In this document: positions 27,979 through 35,471 of the stretch, one piece after another
How the letters are laid out: each line of letters begins with the position of its first letter
Position numbering within the stretch: position 1 is the first letter of the stretch
Assembly (NCBI RefSeq): GCF_003318275.1
Contig: NZ_QOCH01000015.1
Coordinates: 912,516-976,515 of the forward strand
Length of the DNA: 64,000 nt
Direction: 5' to 3'
Origin: Marinobacter sp. F3R11
Lineage (GTDB): Bacteria; Pseudomonadota; Gammaproteobacteria; Pseudomonadales; Oleiphilaceae
Position numbers and translations under genes: made by a program
The notes under the pieces: model-generated
The model's input: the letters and a program-made list of their open reading frames with translations, nothing else
Told to the model about the DNA's origin: nothing
Databases searched by the model: none

Positions 27979-29039
27979 AAATCCAAAATCGTCTGCTGCT
28001 CACCATAAGTGTGTGCATGATTCCTGCTATAGGCAGCGCTCAGCCAGAAAATGACGAGACAGGCACAGCGTCGTCGTCCCGGGCCGAGGAATATACAGAG
28101 CAAGCCTCGGACATCGCCTCCATCACATCGGACAGAGGTATTGTCACCCATCCAGGCCGCTTCACTATTGAGCCCTCATTTTCTCATGCCCACAGTAATG
28201 CAACGCAGGTCGCAGTGGAGGGCTACACGGTGATTCCTGCTCTGTTGATAGGTCTGATTAATATTTCAGAAGTCCAGCGGGATATTTTTGTTGGCGCCCT
28301 GTCGCTTAAATACGGTTTTACCAGCCGGTTTGAAACTGCGGTCCGGATACCCTATCTGAGCATTCACGAAGACCTGCGGGAACGGCAGGCGTTTGAAGGA
28401 AGCCCTGTAGACACCCTGCGGGAGTCTTCAGGAGATGGCCTTGGAGACGTAGAACTGTCTTTGCGTTACCAGCTGAACGATGGACTTGAAGGCTGGCCTT
28501 ATGTCATCGGTTCCCTCCGGGTGAAAGCCCCCACAGGGGATAGCCCGTACGACGTTGATCAACAGGTCATTAACGACAGCCAGGGCAACCCCATAGGTAT
28601 TGAGCTTGAGGAACGGCCGACCGGCTCCGGGTTCTGGTCCTTCGAGCCTGGAATCTCCTTCATTTATCCTTCAGATCCTGCGGTTCTCTACGGCAATTTA
28701 AGTTATGTCTACACACTGAAAGACGAAAAGGGCTATGAGAACGGCAACACCGTTGATCCGGGCGATGTGATCCGATTCGGTTTTGGCATGGGATTCGCGT
28801 TCAATGAGCGGACATCATTCAGCCTTGGCTACGATCATTCGATTATCAGGAAAACAACCTATGAGCGAGATCTTGATCTGTTTGGCGCTCACTTTGACAG
28901 CATCCAGATAGGCTCCCTGGCATTCGGGCTATCTCAAAGACTGACGTCCAGCACGACACTGAGTCTCACCGTCAATGTCGGGGTAACCGAGAATGCGCCC
29001 AACAGTGAAATCACGCTGAAGCTGCCCATCAGCCTCTAG
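27975..29039 (+). CDS. outer-membrane beta-barrel protein, FapF-like transporter
   Basis: A 354-residue exported protein with a signal peptide ([22 protein letters not shown]), a polar, disordered or coiled segment (about 23-55) and a predicted beta-barrel of alternating amphipathic strands ending LKLPISL. The stretches [21 protein letters not shown] and [18 protein letters not shown] resemble, from recall, the barrel family that includes FapF, the amyloid-export channel of Pseudomonas. It overlaps the regulator by four bases and has AGGGAG upstream. The neighbouring convergent operon would supply its cargo; that link is inference. Confidence 0.68.
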   Translation: MKIQNRLLLTISVCMIPAIGSAQPENDETGTASSSRAEEYTEQASDIASITSDRGIVTHPGRFTIEPSFSHAHSNATQVAVEGYTVIPALLIGLINISEVQRDIFVGALSLKYGFTSRFETAVRIPYLSIHEDLRERQAFEGSPVDTLRESSGDGLGDVELSLRYQLNDGLEGWPYVIGSLRVKAPTGDSPYDVDQQVINDSQGNPIGIELEERPTGSGFWSFEPGISFIYPSDPAVLYGNLSYVYTLKDEKGYENGNTVDPGDVIRFGFGMGFAFNERTSFSLGYDHSIIRKTTYERDLDLFGAHFDSIQIGSLAFGLSQRLTSSTTLSLTVNVGVTENAPNSEITLKLPISL

Positions 29040-29067
29040 TTGACAGGCAACTGGAGGCGCCTGATAA

Positions 29068-29562
29068 CTAGCGGCCGAGAAACTGAAGAATGGGATCCCG
29101 GAGGTTGTCCGGCATGGGATAGCCGGCTCCCAGGTTGTTCAGTTCGATATTCAGTTGGCGCGCGTTCCGGATGACCGACCCGTGCAAGTCATTCTGAATC
29201 AGCGTCATCCACCCTCCTGCGCCGGAAGAGGCTGAAACAAGTGCTTGCCCGTCCTGCCCCGAGTTGATGATACCGAGCACCGTCTCCATCTGCTGAGGTA
29301 TCGCTCTCCCGCTCACCACCTGACTCAGGTTGGGGATAATCAGACGATTAATCGCCAGGGTTTCTCCGTTCACAGAAACAATCTGTTCCAGTCCGATCGA
29401 AATTTCGAGGTTGTTGAGACTGAAACCGCCCTTCTGCGAAGCCAGTTCGTCGTCATTCATCACCTGGGGCAGAAAAGTTCCTTCAGCCAAGGCGGCCGGG
29501 GTCATCACGCTTCCAAGGGCCAGGGCCAGTCCCATGGCTGCAAAACGCTGCAGGCTAACCAT
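29068..29562 (-). CDS. small exported protein of the Fap-like locus (third substrate candidate)
   Basis: A 164-residue protein with a Sec signal peptide ending near ALAEG. After it comes NDDELASQKGG, which resembles a double-glycine processing site (E at -8, L at -7, GG at -2/-1). Beta-prone sequence (FSLNNLEISIGLEQIV) follows, and towards the C-terminus WMTLIQND ... VIRNARQLNIELN, which matches the tails of the two other small proteins of the operon. GGGAG lies about ten bases before the ATG at 29562; the open frame beyond overlaps the C39 gene. It is last in the operon, four bases after the peptidase. Confidence 0.7.
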   Translation of the reverse strand: MVSLQRFAAMGLALALGSVMTPAALAEGTFLPQVMNDDELASQKGGFSLNNLEISIGLEQIVSVNGETLAINRLIIPNLSQVVSGRAIPQQMETVLGIINSGQDGQALVSASSGAGGWMTLIQNDLHGSVIRNARQLNIELNNLGAGYPMPDNLRDPILQFLGR

Positions 29563-29566
29563 TTTG

Positions 29567-30259
29567 TTACCACTCCCTTGTGGATGGCCAATATGGCAAT
29601 GTATGACCAAGGGACGGCCCCTGCTGCGCCTTGAACAGAGGCGCCCGGACAATCTGCGGCCAGTTCCCGCTCGTAAGAAACGTGCTACGGCCCCGCCGTA
29701 TATGGCTCCGAATAACAAAGGCGGAACCATTCCAATACTCTTCGAACTCCGCTTTGGTGTATGTTTTGAGCCCACGCGCGGGGTCGCCGACAAACACCTC
29801 ATTTTCACTGATACCCTTGATAACAACAAAATGCCGGAAGCCGTTCAGGTTCAACAGCACAATGACCGGAAGACGGACCCTGTCCCGCAGACCGGTCAAG
29901 GCCATACGAAAGCCGTCAGCCTTATAGCCCTCGGACTCCAGAAACCGCTTCATATCCAGCATGGAGAAACCTTCCCGGCGTACCTTTTCCGGATCTGCCA
30001 ATGAGAACATTCCAGAGAAGACTTCCTGTTCTGTCACCGGATGGTCGTAATGGTAGGAAAGCAGGGAGGCGATCGCAGCTGAACCGCAACTGAAGTCGTA
30101 CTGCTGCTGCATCACCGAGCTGAACCGCTGCTCCTTGAAACTGCGAACCTCCAACTGTAGCCCGCCGTCCAGCCCCGGCAACACAACATTCCCGGCATAA
30201 GCGGTGGGCCAGAGCAGCGCAGCGACCATCATGAAAGTCACAGGCATCTGCTTTGCCAT
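29567..30259 (-). CDS. periplasmic C39-family cysteine peptidase (FapD-like)
   Basis: A 230-residue protein with a signal peptide (cleavage near AYAGN) and a C39 papain-like core: nucleophile C58 in QYDFSCGSAA, His143 in GFRHFVVIKG and Asp159 in VGDPARG. Standalone C39 proteases with export signals differ from those fused to ABC transporters, and none of the transporter parts is present here. FapD of the Pseudomonas amyloid operon is the closest analogue I know. A strong AGGAGGTG precedes the start. It probably processes the neighbouring exported proteins. Confidence 0.85.
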   Translation of the reverse strand: MAKQMPVTFMMVAALLWPTAYAGNVVLPGLDGGLQLEVRSFKEQRFSSVMQQQYDFSCGSAAIASLLSYHYDHPVTEQEVFSGMFSLADPEKVRREGFSMLDMKRFLESEGYKADGFRMALTGLRDRVRLPVIVLLNLNGFRHFVVIKGISENEVFVGDPARGLKTYTKAEFEEYWNGSAFVIRSHIRRGRSTFLTSGNWPQIVRAPLFKAQQGPSLGHTLPYWPSTREW

Positions 30260-30272
30260 GGCCCACCTCCTG

Positions 30273-30623
30273 TCAGCGATTGATAAGAATATTCACCTGA
30301 GTACTGTCCTGAATCACCACCTGGTTACCGCTGTTCTGGATAACAGTGGCAATACCACTCATATTTCCAAACGCGTAATCCGATATCATGTTGTTGCCGG
30401 TCACCGAAGGGCCCGACAGGGTATTTCCTGATACCACCGCGCTTTGTTGGTTGTCATTTAACTGTAACTGGAAGGGGATCCCCTGGCGTCCACTGGCCTC
30501 CTCCAGCTGGTCTTCGCTCAGCGCAGGCTGATTCATCCATTCTTCAGCGCTTGCTCCCGCCGTCAGTCCCATGACAGCGAATACACAGCCAGCCCTCAAG
30601 ATCCCTCTGATGACGTTATCCAT
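30273..30623 (-). CDS. small Asn/Gln-rich exported protein (second substrate candidate)
   Basis: A 116-residue protein with a signal peptide ending at GASA. The mature part starts with LSEDQLEEASGRQG, a leader-like motif comparable with NDDELASQKGG in the third protein. It continues with short Asn/Gln/Ser-rich beta-prone units (SAVVSGNTLSG, SVTGNNMISD) and ends GIATVIQNSGNQVVIQDSTQ then VNILINR. Composition and repeat style suit an amyloid or fibre subunit or nucleator. GGGAGG precedes the ATG at 30623; the frame is open further upstream but lacks a better start. It lies 57 bases after the repeat-protein gene. Confidence 0.7.
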   Translation of the reverse strand: MDNVIRGILRAGCVFAVMGLTAGASAEEWMNQPALSEDQLEEASGRQGIPFQLQLNDNQQSAVVSGNTLSGPSVTGNNMISDYAFGNMSGIATVIQNSGNQVVIQDSTQVNILINR

Positions 30624-30679
30624 GAAATGCCTCCCGGCAGGGGCTTGGGCCACGCGCCTCGGCGTGTGGCCCGCCTTGC

Positions 30680-31354
30680 TCATTCTGAACCGCCACCTGT
30701 GGACAGGTTAGACATGACGCTCACATTGGCCTGGGTAACGCTTCCAACGCCAGCGTTCTGGGCAAACGCACCCACACCGGTGAAGTTAGCCGAGCCCCCG
30801 GAGATCTCGTTGGAGGCACGGACTTCTGTATAGGCGCTATCGCCTGTGGCTTCCCCATACGTCACGGTGGTGCCAGTGACGTAGCCATCAAGATCCGCAT
30901 CATTCATGAATACTTCCAGGGAAAGGCTCAACTCGGTAACGCTGTTATCAGAGCTGTCACTGTTTCCGCTGTCAGAAATATTGAACGAATCGGTCACAGC
31001 TGTGCTGTTATCCGAGTTGTCAGAATTATCCGAGTTGTCGGAATTATCAGAGTTATCCGAATTATCCGAGTTGTCGGAATTATCCGAATTGTCCGAGTTA
31101 TCAGACATGTCATTGCCACTGTCGGCAATTTTGAACGCGTCGTTCAGGTCTGTGCTGTTGTCAGAATTATCGGAGTTATTCGTATTATCGGTATTCACGG
31201 AACTGTCATTTCCGGAATCGTTGTTTGCAGTAGATGTGTTATCTGCGTTGGTATTCGGGCTTCCGTCTCCACCCTGATCGTCGGCCAGTGCCGCGCCTGA
31301 AATACCCAGCCCTATGGCTATAGCAATCGCTAGCATGCTTTTTTTGGTATTCAT
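30680..31354 (-). CDS. exported Asp/Asn/Ser repeat protein (first gene of the Fap-like operon)
   Basis: A 224-residue, strongly acidic and low-complexity protein. Signal peptide MNTKKSMLAIAIAIGLGISGAALA is followed by DDQGG and an Asn/Asp/Ser/Thr-rich region (about 28-135). Inside it are eleven tandem Ser-Asp-Asn units, flanked by a larger imperfect repeat: DAFKIADSGND versus DSFNISDSGNS. A more ordered C-terminus (about 136-224) ends GVGAFAQNAGVGSVTQANVS, matching the tails of the two other small proteins. There are no Cys after the signal. AAAGGA precedes the ATG. It is first after the sigma-54 promoter. The acidic repeats could bind Ca2+ or act as a spacer; function is inferred from context. 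Confidence 0.75.
   Translation of the reverse strand: MNTKKSMLAIAIAIGLGISGAALADDQGGDGSPNTNADNTSTANNDSGNDSSVNTDNTNNSDNSDNSTDLNDAFKIADSGNDMSDNSDNSDNSDNSDNSDNSDNSDNSDNSDNSDNSTAVTDSFNISDSGNSDSSDNSVTELSLSLEVFMNDADLDGYVTGTTVTYGEATGDSAYTEVRASNEISGGSANFTGVGAFAQNAGVGSVTQANVSVMSNLSTGGGSE
31008..31106. repeat. eleven tandem 9-bp units encoding Ser-Asp-Asn
   Basis: Eleven in-frame 9-base units of the form TTRTCNGAN run without interruption. Third-codon variation among them shows the array is not brand new, yet copy number could still change by slippage without breaking the frame. Confidence 0.95.
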
Positions 31355-31451
31355 AACATCAATTCCTTTGAGGTTGTTGGCTTATCAGGGATCCAGACCC
31401 AACTCACTGGCTTCTTAATACATAAGGGCTCAGATCCACACCTGAAAAGGA

Positions 31452-31466
31452 GCGATTCCCGTGCCA
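31452..31466 (-). promoter_or_regulatory. sigma-54 (-24/-12) promoter of the exported-protein operon
   Basis: Read on the minus strand the sequence is TGGCACGGGAATCGC. It matches the consensus TGGCACGRNNNTTGC at every defined position except one T. Transcription would start near 31440, giving a leader of about 85 bases before the ATG at 31354. The gap 31355-31755 holds this control region and the aceA terminator but no gene. Confidence 0.75.
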
Positions 31467-31484
31467 GCCTCAAAAGATAACGCA

Positions 31485-31497
31485 TAACTATTTGATT
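31485..31497. promoter_or_regulatory. IHF consensus site between promoter and enhancer
   Basis: TAACTATTTGATT matches the IHF consensus (YAANNNNTTGATW) at every defined position. It lies between the sigma-54 promoter and the upstream inverted repeat, where IHF bending classically brings an activator to polymerase. Confidence 0.6.
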
Positions 31498-31553
31498 TTT
31501 AAAGAGTTTATCAAAACAAGACAAGAGTGATAACAGACACCAAAACTCAAAGC

Positions 31554-31571
31554 TGTTTCAGAATTGAAACA
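31554..31571. promoter_or_regulatory. inverted repeat, candidate upstream activator site
   Basis: Perfect arms TGTTTCA and TGAAACA are separated by GAAT. It lies about 90 bases upstream of the -24 element, a normal distance for a sigma-54 activator binding site. It differs from the palindrome at 26411-26428. Confidence 0.55.
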
Positions 31572-31684
31572 CCGATTCGGGAGGAAACCGGAAGAAAGCA
31601 GATTTTCTTCAGTTTTTCATGGAGATAAGCAATATAACCTGGTGTAAAGACAAAAGGTGTTGATGACATGCCCGAAGCACACAC

Positions 31685-31712
31685 AAAAAAACCCTGCCAT
31701 TGGCAGGGTTTT
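31685..31712 (-). terminator. rho-independent terminator of aceA
   Basis: Stem CCCTGCC/GGCAGGG with a 3-base loop is followed on the minus strand by seven T. A second, GC-only hairpin (ACGCCCGGGC/GCCCGGGCGT, 31716-31737) lies between it and the aceA stop. Confidence 0.9.
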
Positions 31713-31755
31713 CTGACGCCCGGGCAAGCCCGGGCGTGGTAACCAGAGCGTTCGA

Positions 31756-33348
31756 TTAACCGAACTGGTTCATGGTGTTGTCTGCACCACCGGCTTTCAG
31801 CGCAGCATCACCTGCGAAGAACTCCTTGTGGTCGTCGCCGATGTTAGAACCAGCCATATCCTGGTGCTTAACAGTAGCGATGCCCTGACGAATTTCTTCA
31901 CGCTGTACGCCTTTAACGTAGGCCAGCATGCCTTCGTCACCGAAGTAACCTTTAGCCAGGTTATCGGTAGACAGAGCAGCAGTGTGGTAAGTCGGCAGAG
32001 TGATCAGGTGATGGAACACGCCTGCTTCACGAGCTGCATCGCGCTGGAAGTTAGCAGTCCACTCGTCGGCCAGCTTGCCAAGTTCAGTGTCGTCGTACTC
32101 AGCACTCATCAGGTTAGCGCGGTCGTAGGCAGATACATCCTTGCCTTCTTCCTTCATTGCATCGAATACCTGCTGACGGAAGTTCAGAGTCCAGTTGAAG
32201 GACGGGCTGTTGTTGTAAACCAGCTTGGCGTCAGGCACAACTTCCTTGATGCGGTTAACCATGGAAGCGATCTGACCAACGTGAGGCTTCTCGGTTTCGA
32301 TCCACAGCAGGTCAGCGCCGTTCTGCAAAGAAGTGATGCAGTCCAGAACAACACGGTCTTCACCGGAGCCCGGCTTGAAGCAGAACAGGCCAGAAGGCAG
32401 ACGCTTCGGCTTCAGCAGCTTGCCGTTGGATTTAACCACAACGTCGCCGTTTGCGATCTGGTCGGCGCTTTCAATGTATTCGCCATCCAGGAATGCGTTG
32501 TACTTGTCGCCCAGGTCGCCAGGCTCATTGGTAACAGCGATCTGCTTGGTCAGGCCAGCACCCAGAGAGTCAGTACGGGCAACGATAACACCGTCATCCA
32601 CACCCAGTTCCAGGAACGCCAGACGAACAGCATTGATCTTGGCCAGGAAGTCAGCGTGAGGAACGGTTACTTTACCGTCCTGGTGACCACATTGTTTCTC
32701 GTCGGAAACCTGGTTTTCGATCTGGATGCAGCAGGCACCCGCTTCAATCATCTGCTTGGCCAGCAGGTAAGTCGCTTCAGCATTACCGAAGCCTGCGTCG
32801 ATATCAGCAATGATCGGCACGATGTGAGTTTCGTGGTTGTCGATCTGATTGATCAGGTCAGCAGCCTTGGCACTGTCGCCAGCTTTTTCAGCAGCTTCCA
32901 GATCACGGAACAGGTGGTTCAGTTCCCATGCATCCGCTTGACGCAGGAAGGTGTAAAGTTCTTCGATCAGACCAGAAACAACAGTCTTCTCGTGCATGGA
33001 CTGGTCAGGCAGAGGACCGAACTCGGAACGCAGGGCGGCAACCATCCAGCCAGACAGGTACAGGTAACGACGCTTGGTGCTACCGAAGTGCTTCTTGATA
33101 GAGATCATCTTCTGCTGGCCGATAAAACCGTGCCAGCAACCCAGTGACTGGGTGTACTGGGAAGTGTCTTTATCGTAGTTAGCCATGTCTTCGCGCATGA
33201 TCTTGGCGGTGTACTTGGCTATATCCAGACCAGTCTTGAATTTGTTCTGGGCACGCATACGGGCTGCGTGCTTAGGGTTGATAGCGTGCCAGGTCGGGTG
33301 TTGCTTCAGGAGAGAAGCAATGGTATCGACGTCTTTTGCGTAAGGCAT
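31756..33348 (-). CDS. aceA: isocitrate lyase (long form)
   Basis: Splits isocitrate to succinate and glyoxylate in the glyoxylate shunt, needed for growth on acetate, fatty acids or alkanes. The 530-residue length corresponds to the long isocitrate lyase group of Pseudomonas. The catalytic region reads SDEKQCGHQDGK (the family KKCGH motif with Gln at one position). Also visible are the metal-binding IADIDAGFGN and WIETEKPH segments. The gene has its own terminator and stands alone. Confidence 0.96.
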   Translation of the reverse strand: MPYAKDVDTIASLLKQHPTWHAINPKHAARMRAQNKFKTGLDIAKYTAKIMREDMANYDKDTSQYTQSLGCWHGFIGQQKMISIKKHFGSTKRRYLYLSGWMVAALRSEFGPLPDQSMHEKTVVSGLIEELYTFLRQADAWELNHLFRDLEAAEKAGDSAKAADLINQIDNHETHIVPIIADIDAGFGNAEATYLLAKQMIEAGACCIQIENQVSDEKQCGHQDGKVTVPHADFLAKINAVRLAFLELGVDDGVIVARTDSLGAGLTKQIAVTNEPGDLGDKYNAFLDGEYIESADQIANGDVVVKSNGKLLKPKRLPSGLFCFKPGSGEDRVVLDCITSLQNGADLLWIETEKPHVGQIASMVNRIKEVVPDAKLVYNNSPSFNWTLNFRQQVFDAMKEEGKDVSAYDRANLMSAEYDDTELGKLADEWTANFQRDAAREAGVFHHLITLPTYHTAALSTDNLAKGYFGDEGMLAYVKGVQREEIRQGIATVKHQDMAGSNIGDDHKEFFAGDAALKAGGADNTMNQFG

Positions 33349-33491
33349 GATCTCGATCCTTTGTGTGTTAACGGTGGTTCTGATGGCTTATTTCCCGGGC
33401 AAACCATCATGTGATTTGCCTGTGTTGCCGAGTACTCTAGTTGCATTCAATTTATAATTGAAATTTATATAATCTATATTCATCATTTTTC

Positions 33492-35471
33492 TCATGAATG
33501 TGCCGCCTTGACAGTCATGCACAAAACCACGAGGCGATCTCCAGGCTGAATATCGAGATGATCCCGCCGGGGAGGATTCAGGCTGAGGTGCCGACCCGCA
33601 GCATCCGGCTGGCTCCGGAAGACGCCAAGAGCTATTTCACCTTCTACCGCCAATATCCGCTCCAGTAATTGGAAATCAGCACTGGCTGGCAAGGGGTAGT
33701 CTTCAGGATCCCGAAACTGGATTTCCGCACCTCCGACTGTAAAGAGCTCATCCAACACCAAACGCAATTCCCGCCTCAGGGCCACCTGGGCCAGAATATG
33801 GCTGAGAATCATCGGACTGATGAGCATTTCACTCTGGTGACCGTACAACAGATGGCTATTGTCCGGATCACTCAATTCCATAACCAGCTGCGGACGCCGG
33901 GCCGCTTCTGCCAGTACGTCTTCCAGCTGGAGATAACCAACCATCGTGCGCGCATCGGCCTCTTCACCCGAGGCCAGGCGATCACTACCAAGTAGTATAA
34001 TGGTGTCATAGCTGGCTGGATTGATGCGGCGCAATTCATCCTCAACCATATAGTCTGCTTCGATATGATTGTAGGACCTGAGAGGTTTGCCGGCAGCGTA
34101 ACGGCTGATCTCCTGATCACGTTCAGACGCAGATACAACTGACACAATATCCAGTGCAGGCTGTCCGGGGCCATAGCTTGCAAACTCAGCCATCAGGCTG
34201 GGCACTCTGCGGTTCCAGCCAAGCAGAAGAATGCGGCGACCTTCCAGCCCCTCTCCCCGCGCAGCGAGTTTTGCTTCCCCACGTTTTATCTGAGGCAGTA
34301 CCTGCGCTTTCGGATCAGCATCCGTTTCAGCGTAATCACGGGCCAACATGACAACCCGGTCTTCCGCCTCTATGCGGGTATCAGAGGGTGCCGCCAGGCG
34401 TATATCCCAGGCCTGGCCCTGGCGGCGAAGCAACCCAAGAATGATTACACCAGCGCGCTCGGCAGCCAGCTCCCCGAGAGACATCCCGGCTACCGTTTCT
34501 CCGCTTCGCAGGTAAATTTCATTACCCTCTCCGGCCGTCAAAAGCTCGTTATAAACTTCAGATAACCCCGGGTGCAGCACGTTCTGTACCATTAAACGGC
34601 TGATAGTGGCGTTACCTGCCACCACTTCTACTGCACCGGGATATGCACGCTCAACTACCGGTAATTTCCGGATATCCTGAATCTCTGCGACCACAAAGGG
34701 CAATGGTGCCTGATACTGCCTTGCCTGCGCGGCAATCGATAACAACGCTTTAACCGTCTGCACATCGGAAGAAATCAGGCTACCCGAATCATAGGCTGCG
34801 CTGGGCACGATGACGGCGGCAGCATCAAGACAGGCAACCCGGTGCAGGGCATCCGGCTGGATGGCCGACCCCGAGCGCAGGATGATCTGACGGGCGCGCC
34901 GGCCAATTCCGGGCTCACTCCGCAATTCATGTACCTGTTCGGCCGAAGCCTCTTCGGATAACACCACCAGGTTCAGTTTCTGGGTATCGTACTTTTCAAG
35001 AAACCGCTGCATACGGCCAGACGAACCCAGCAGTTCAGAAAGCAAGGGCAATGTCTGGGCAGTCCAGCCCAACACAACCACATGGTTTTTCAGGGTGACA
35101 GGAGTTAAACCGCGCTCAAGGTCTTCCATTTTGGCAATCAGCCAGCGGGTCAGGATAGCTACAAGAGTACCCATGAACACCACATACCCGCTGATTGTCA
35201 GCAATGTTGAAACAAAACGTTGCCAGGTGCCCACGTCGTCACCCAGATAACCCGGGTCTGTCAGGCGCAGAAAAGCCCACCATACAGCGGACCCGGGATC
35301 ATCAAAATCGCCACCCTGAGGCACCACAAGAAGGCCGCCAACAAGGGAAATCAAACCAATAAAAATACCCACCACCAGAAGCTGGAAACCGGCGCCTTTT
35401 ACCAACTGGCGTTCAACAATGAACTTCACACGGTCGACAACACGAAAAGGCAACATGGCGGGCTTTTTCAT
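33492..35471 (-). CDS. CASTOR/POLLUX-related ion channel-like protein
   Basis: A 659-residue membrane protein with two or three N-terminal helices (about 26-125: LLVVGIFIGLISLVGGLLVV, FVSTLLTISGYVVFMGTLVAIL) and a pore-like segment between them. Two Rossmann/RCK-type modules follow (NHVVVLGWTAQTLPLLSELL near 128, GRRILLLGWNRRVPSLMAEF near 410). This layout is that of the CASTOR/POLLUX family, known as ion channels in plants; bacterial roles are poorly defined. The start overlaps the SulP stop by one base, so the two are coupled. Confidence 0.85.
   Translation of the reverse strand: MKKPAMLPFRVVDRVKFIVERQLVKGAGFQLLVVGIFIGLISLVGGLLVVPQGGDFDDPGSAVWWAFLRLTDPGYLGDDVGTWQRFVSTLLTISGYVVFMGTLVAILTRWLIAKMEDLERGLTPVTLKNHVVVLGWTAQTLPLLSELLGSSGRMQRFLEKYDTQKLNLVVLSEEASAEQVHELRSEPGIGRRARQIILRSGSAIQPDALHRVACLDAAAVIVPSAAYDSGSLISSDVQTVKALLSIAAQARQYQAPLPFVVAEIQDIRKLPVVERAYPGAVEVVAGNATISRLMVQNVLHPGLSEVYNELLTAGEGNEIYLRSGETVAGMSLGELAAERAGVIILGLLRRQGQAWDIRLAAPSDTRIEAEDRVVMLARDYAETDADPKAQVLPQIKRGEAKLAARGEGLEGRRILLLGWNRRVPSLMAEFASYGPGQPALDIVSVVSASERDQEISRYAAGKPLRSYNHIEADYMVEDELRRINPASYDTIILLGSDRLASGEEADARTMVGYLQLEDVLAEAARRPQLVMELSDPDNSHLLYGHQSEMLISPMILSHILAQVALRRELRLVLDELFTVGGAEIQFRDPEDYPLPASADFQLLERILAVEGEIALGVFRSQPDAAGRHLSLNPPRRDHLDIQPGDRLVVLCMTVKAAHS

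Noticed and set aside
28051..28233. Small alternative frame within the barrel gene
   Set aside because: Lies inside the FapF-like coding region in another frame and shows no signal, motif or ribosome site.
31008..31106. CRISPR-like or satellite array
   Set aside because: Units are 9 bases, directly adjacent and in frame within a coding gene, with no spacers; this is a protein repeat.
31828..33147. 439-codon plus-strand frame opposite aceA
   Set aside because: aceA is intact and highly conserved on the other strand; the frame has no family features.
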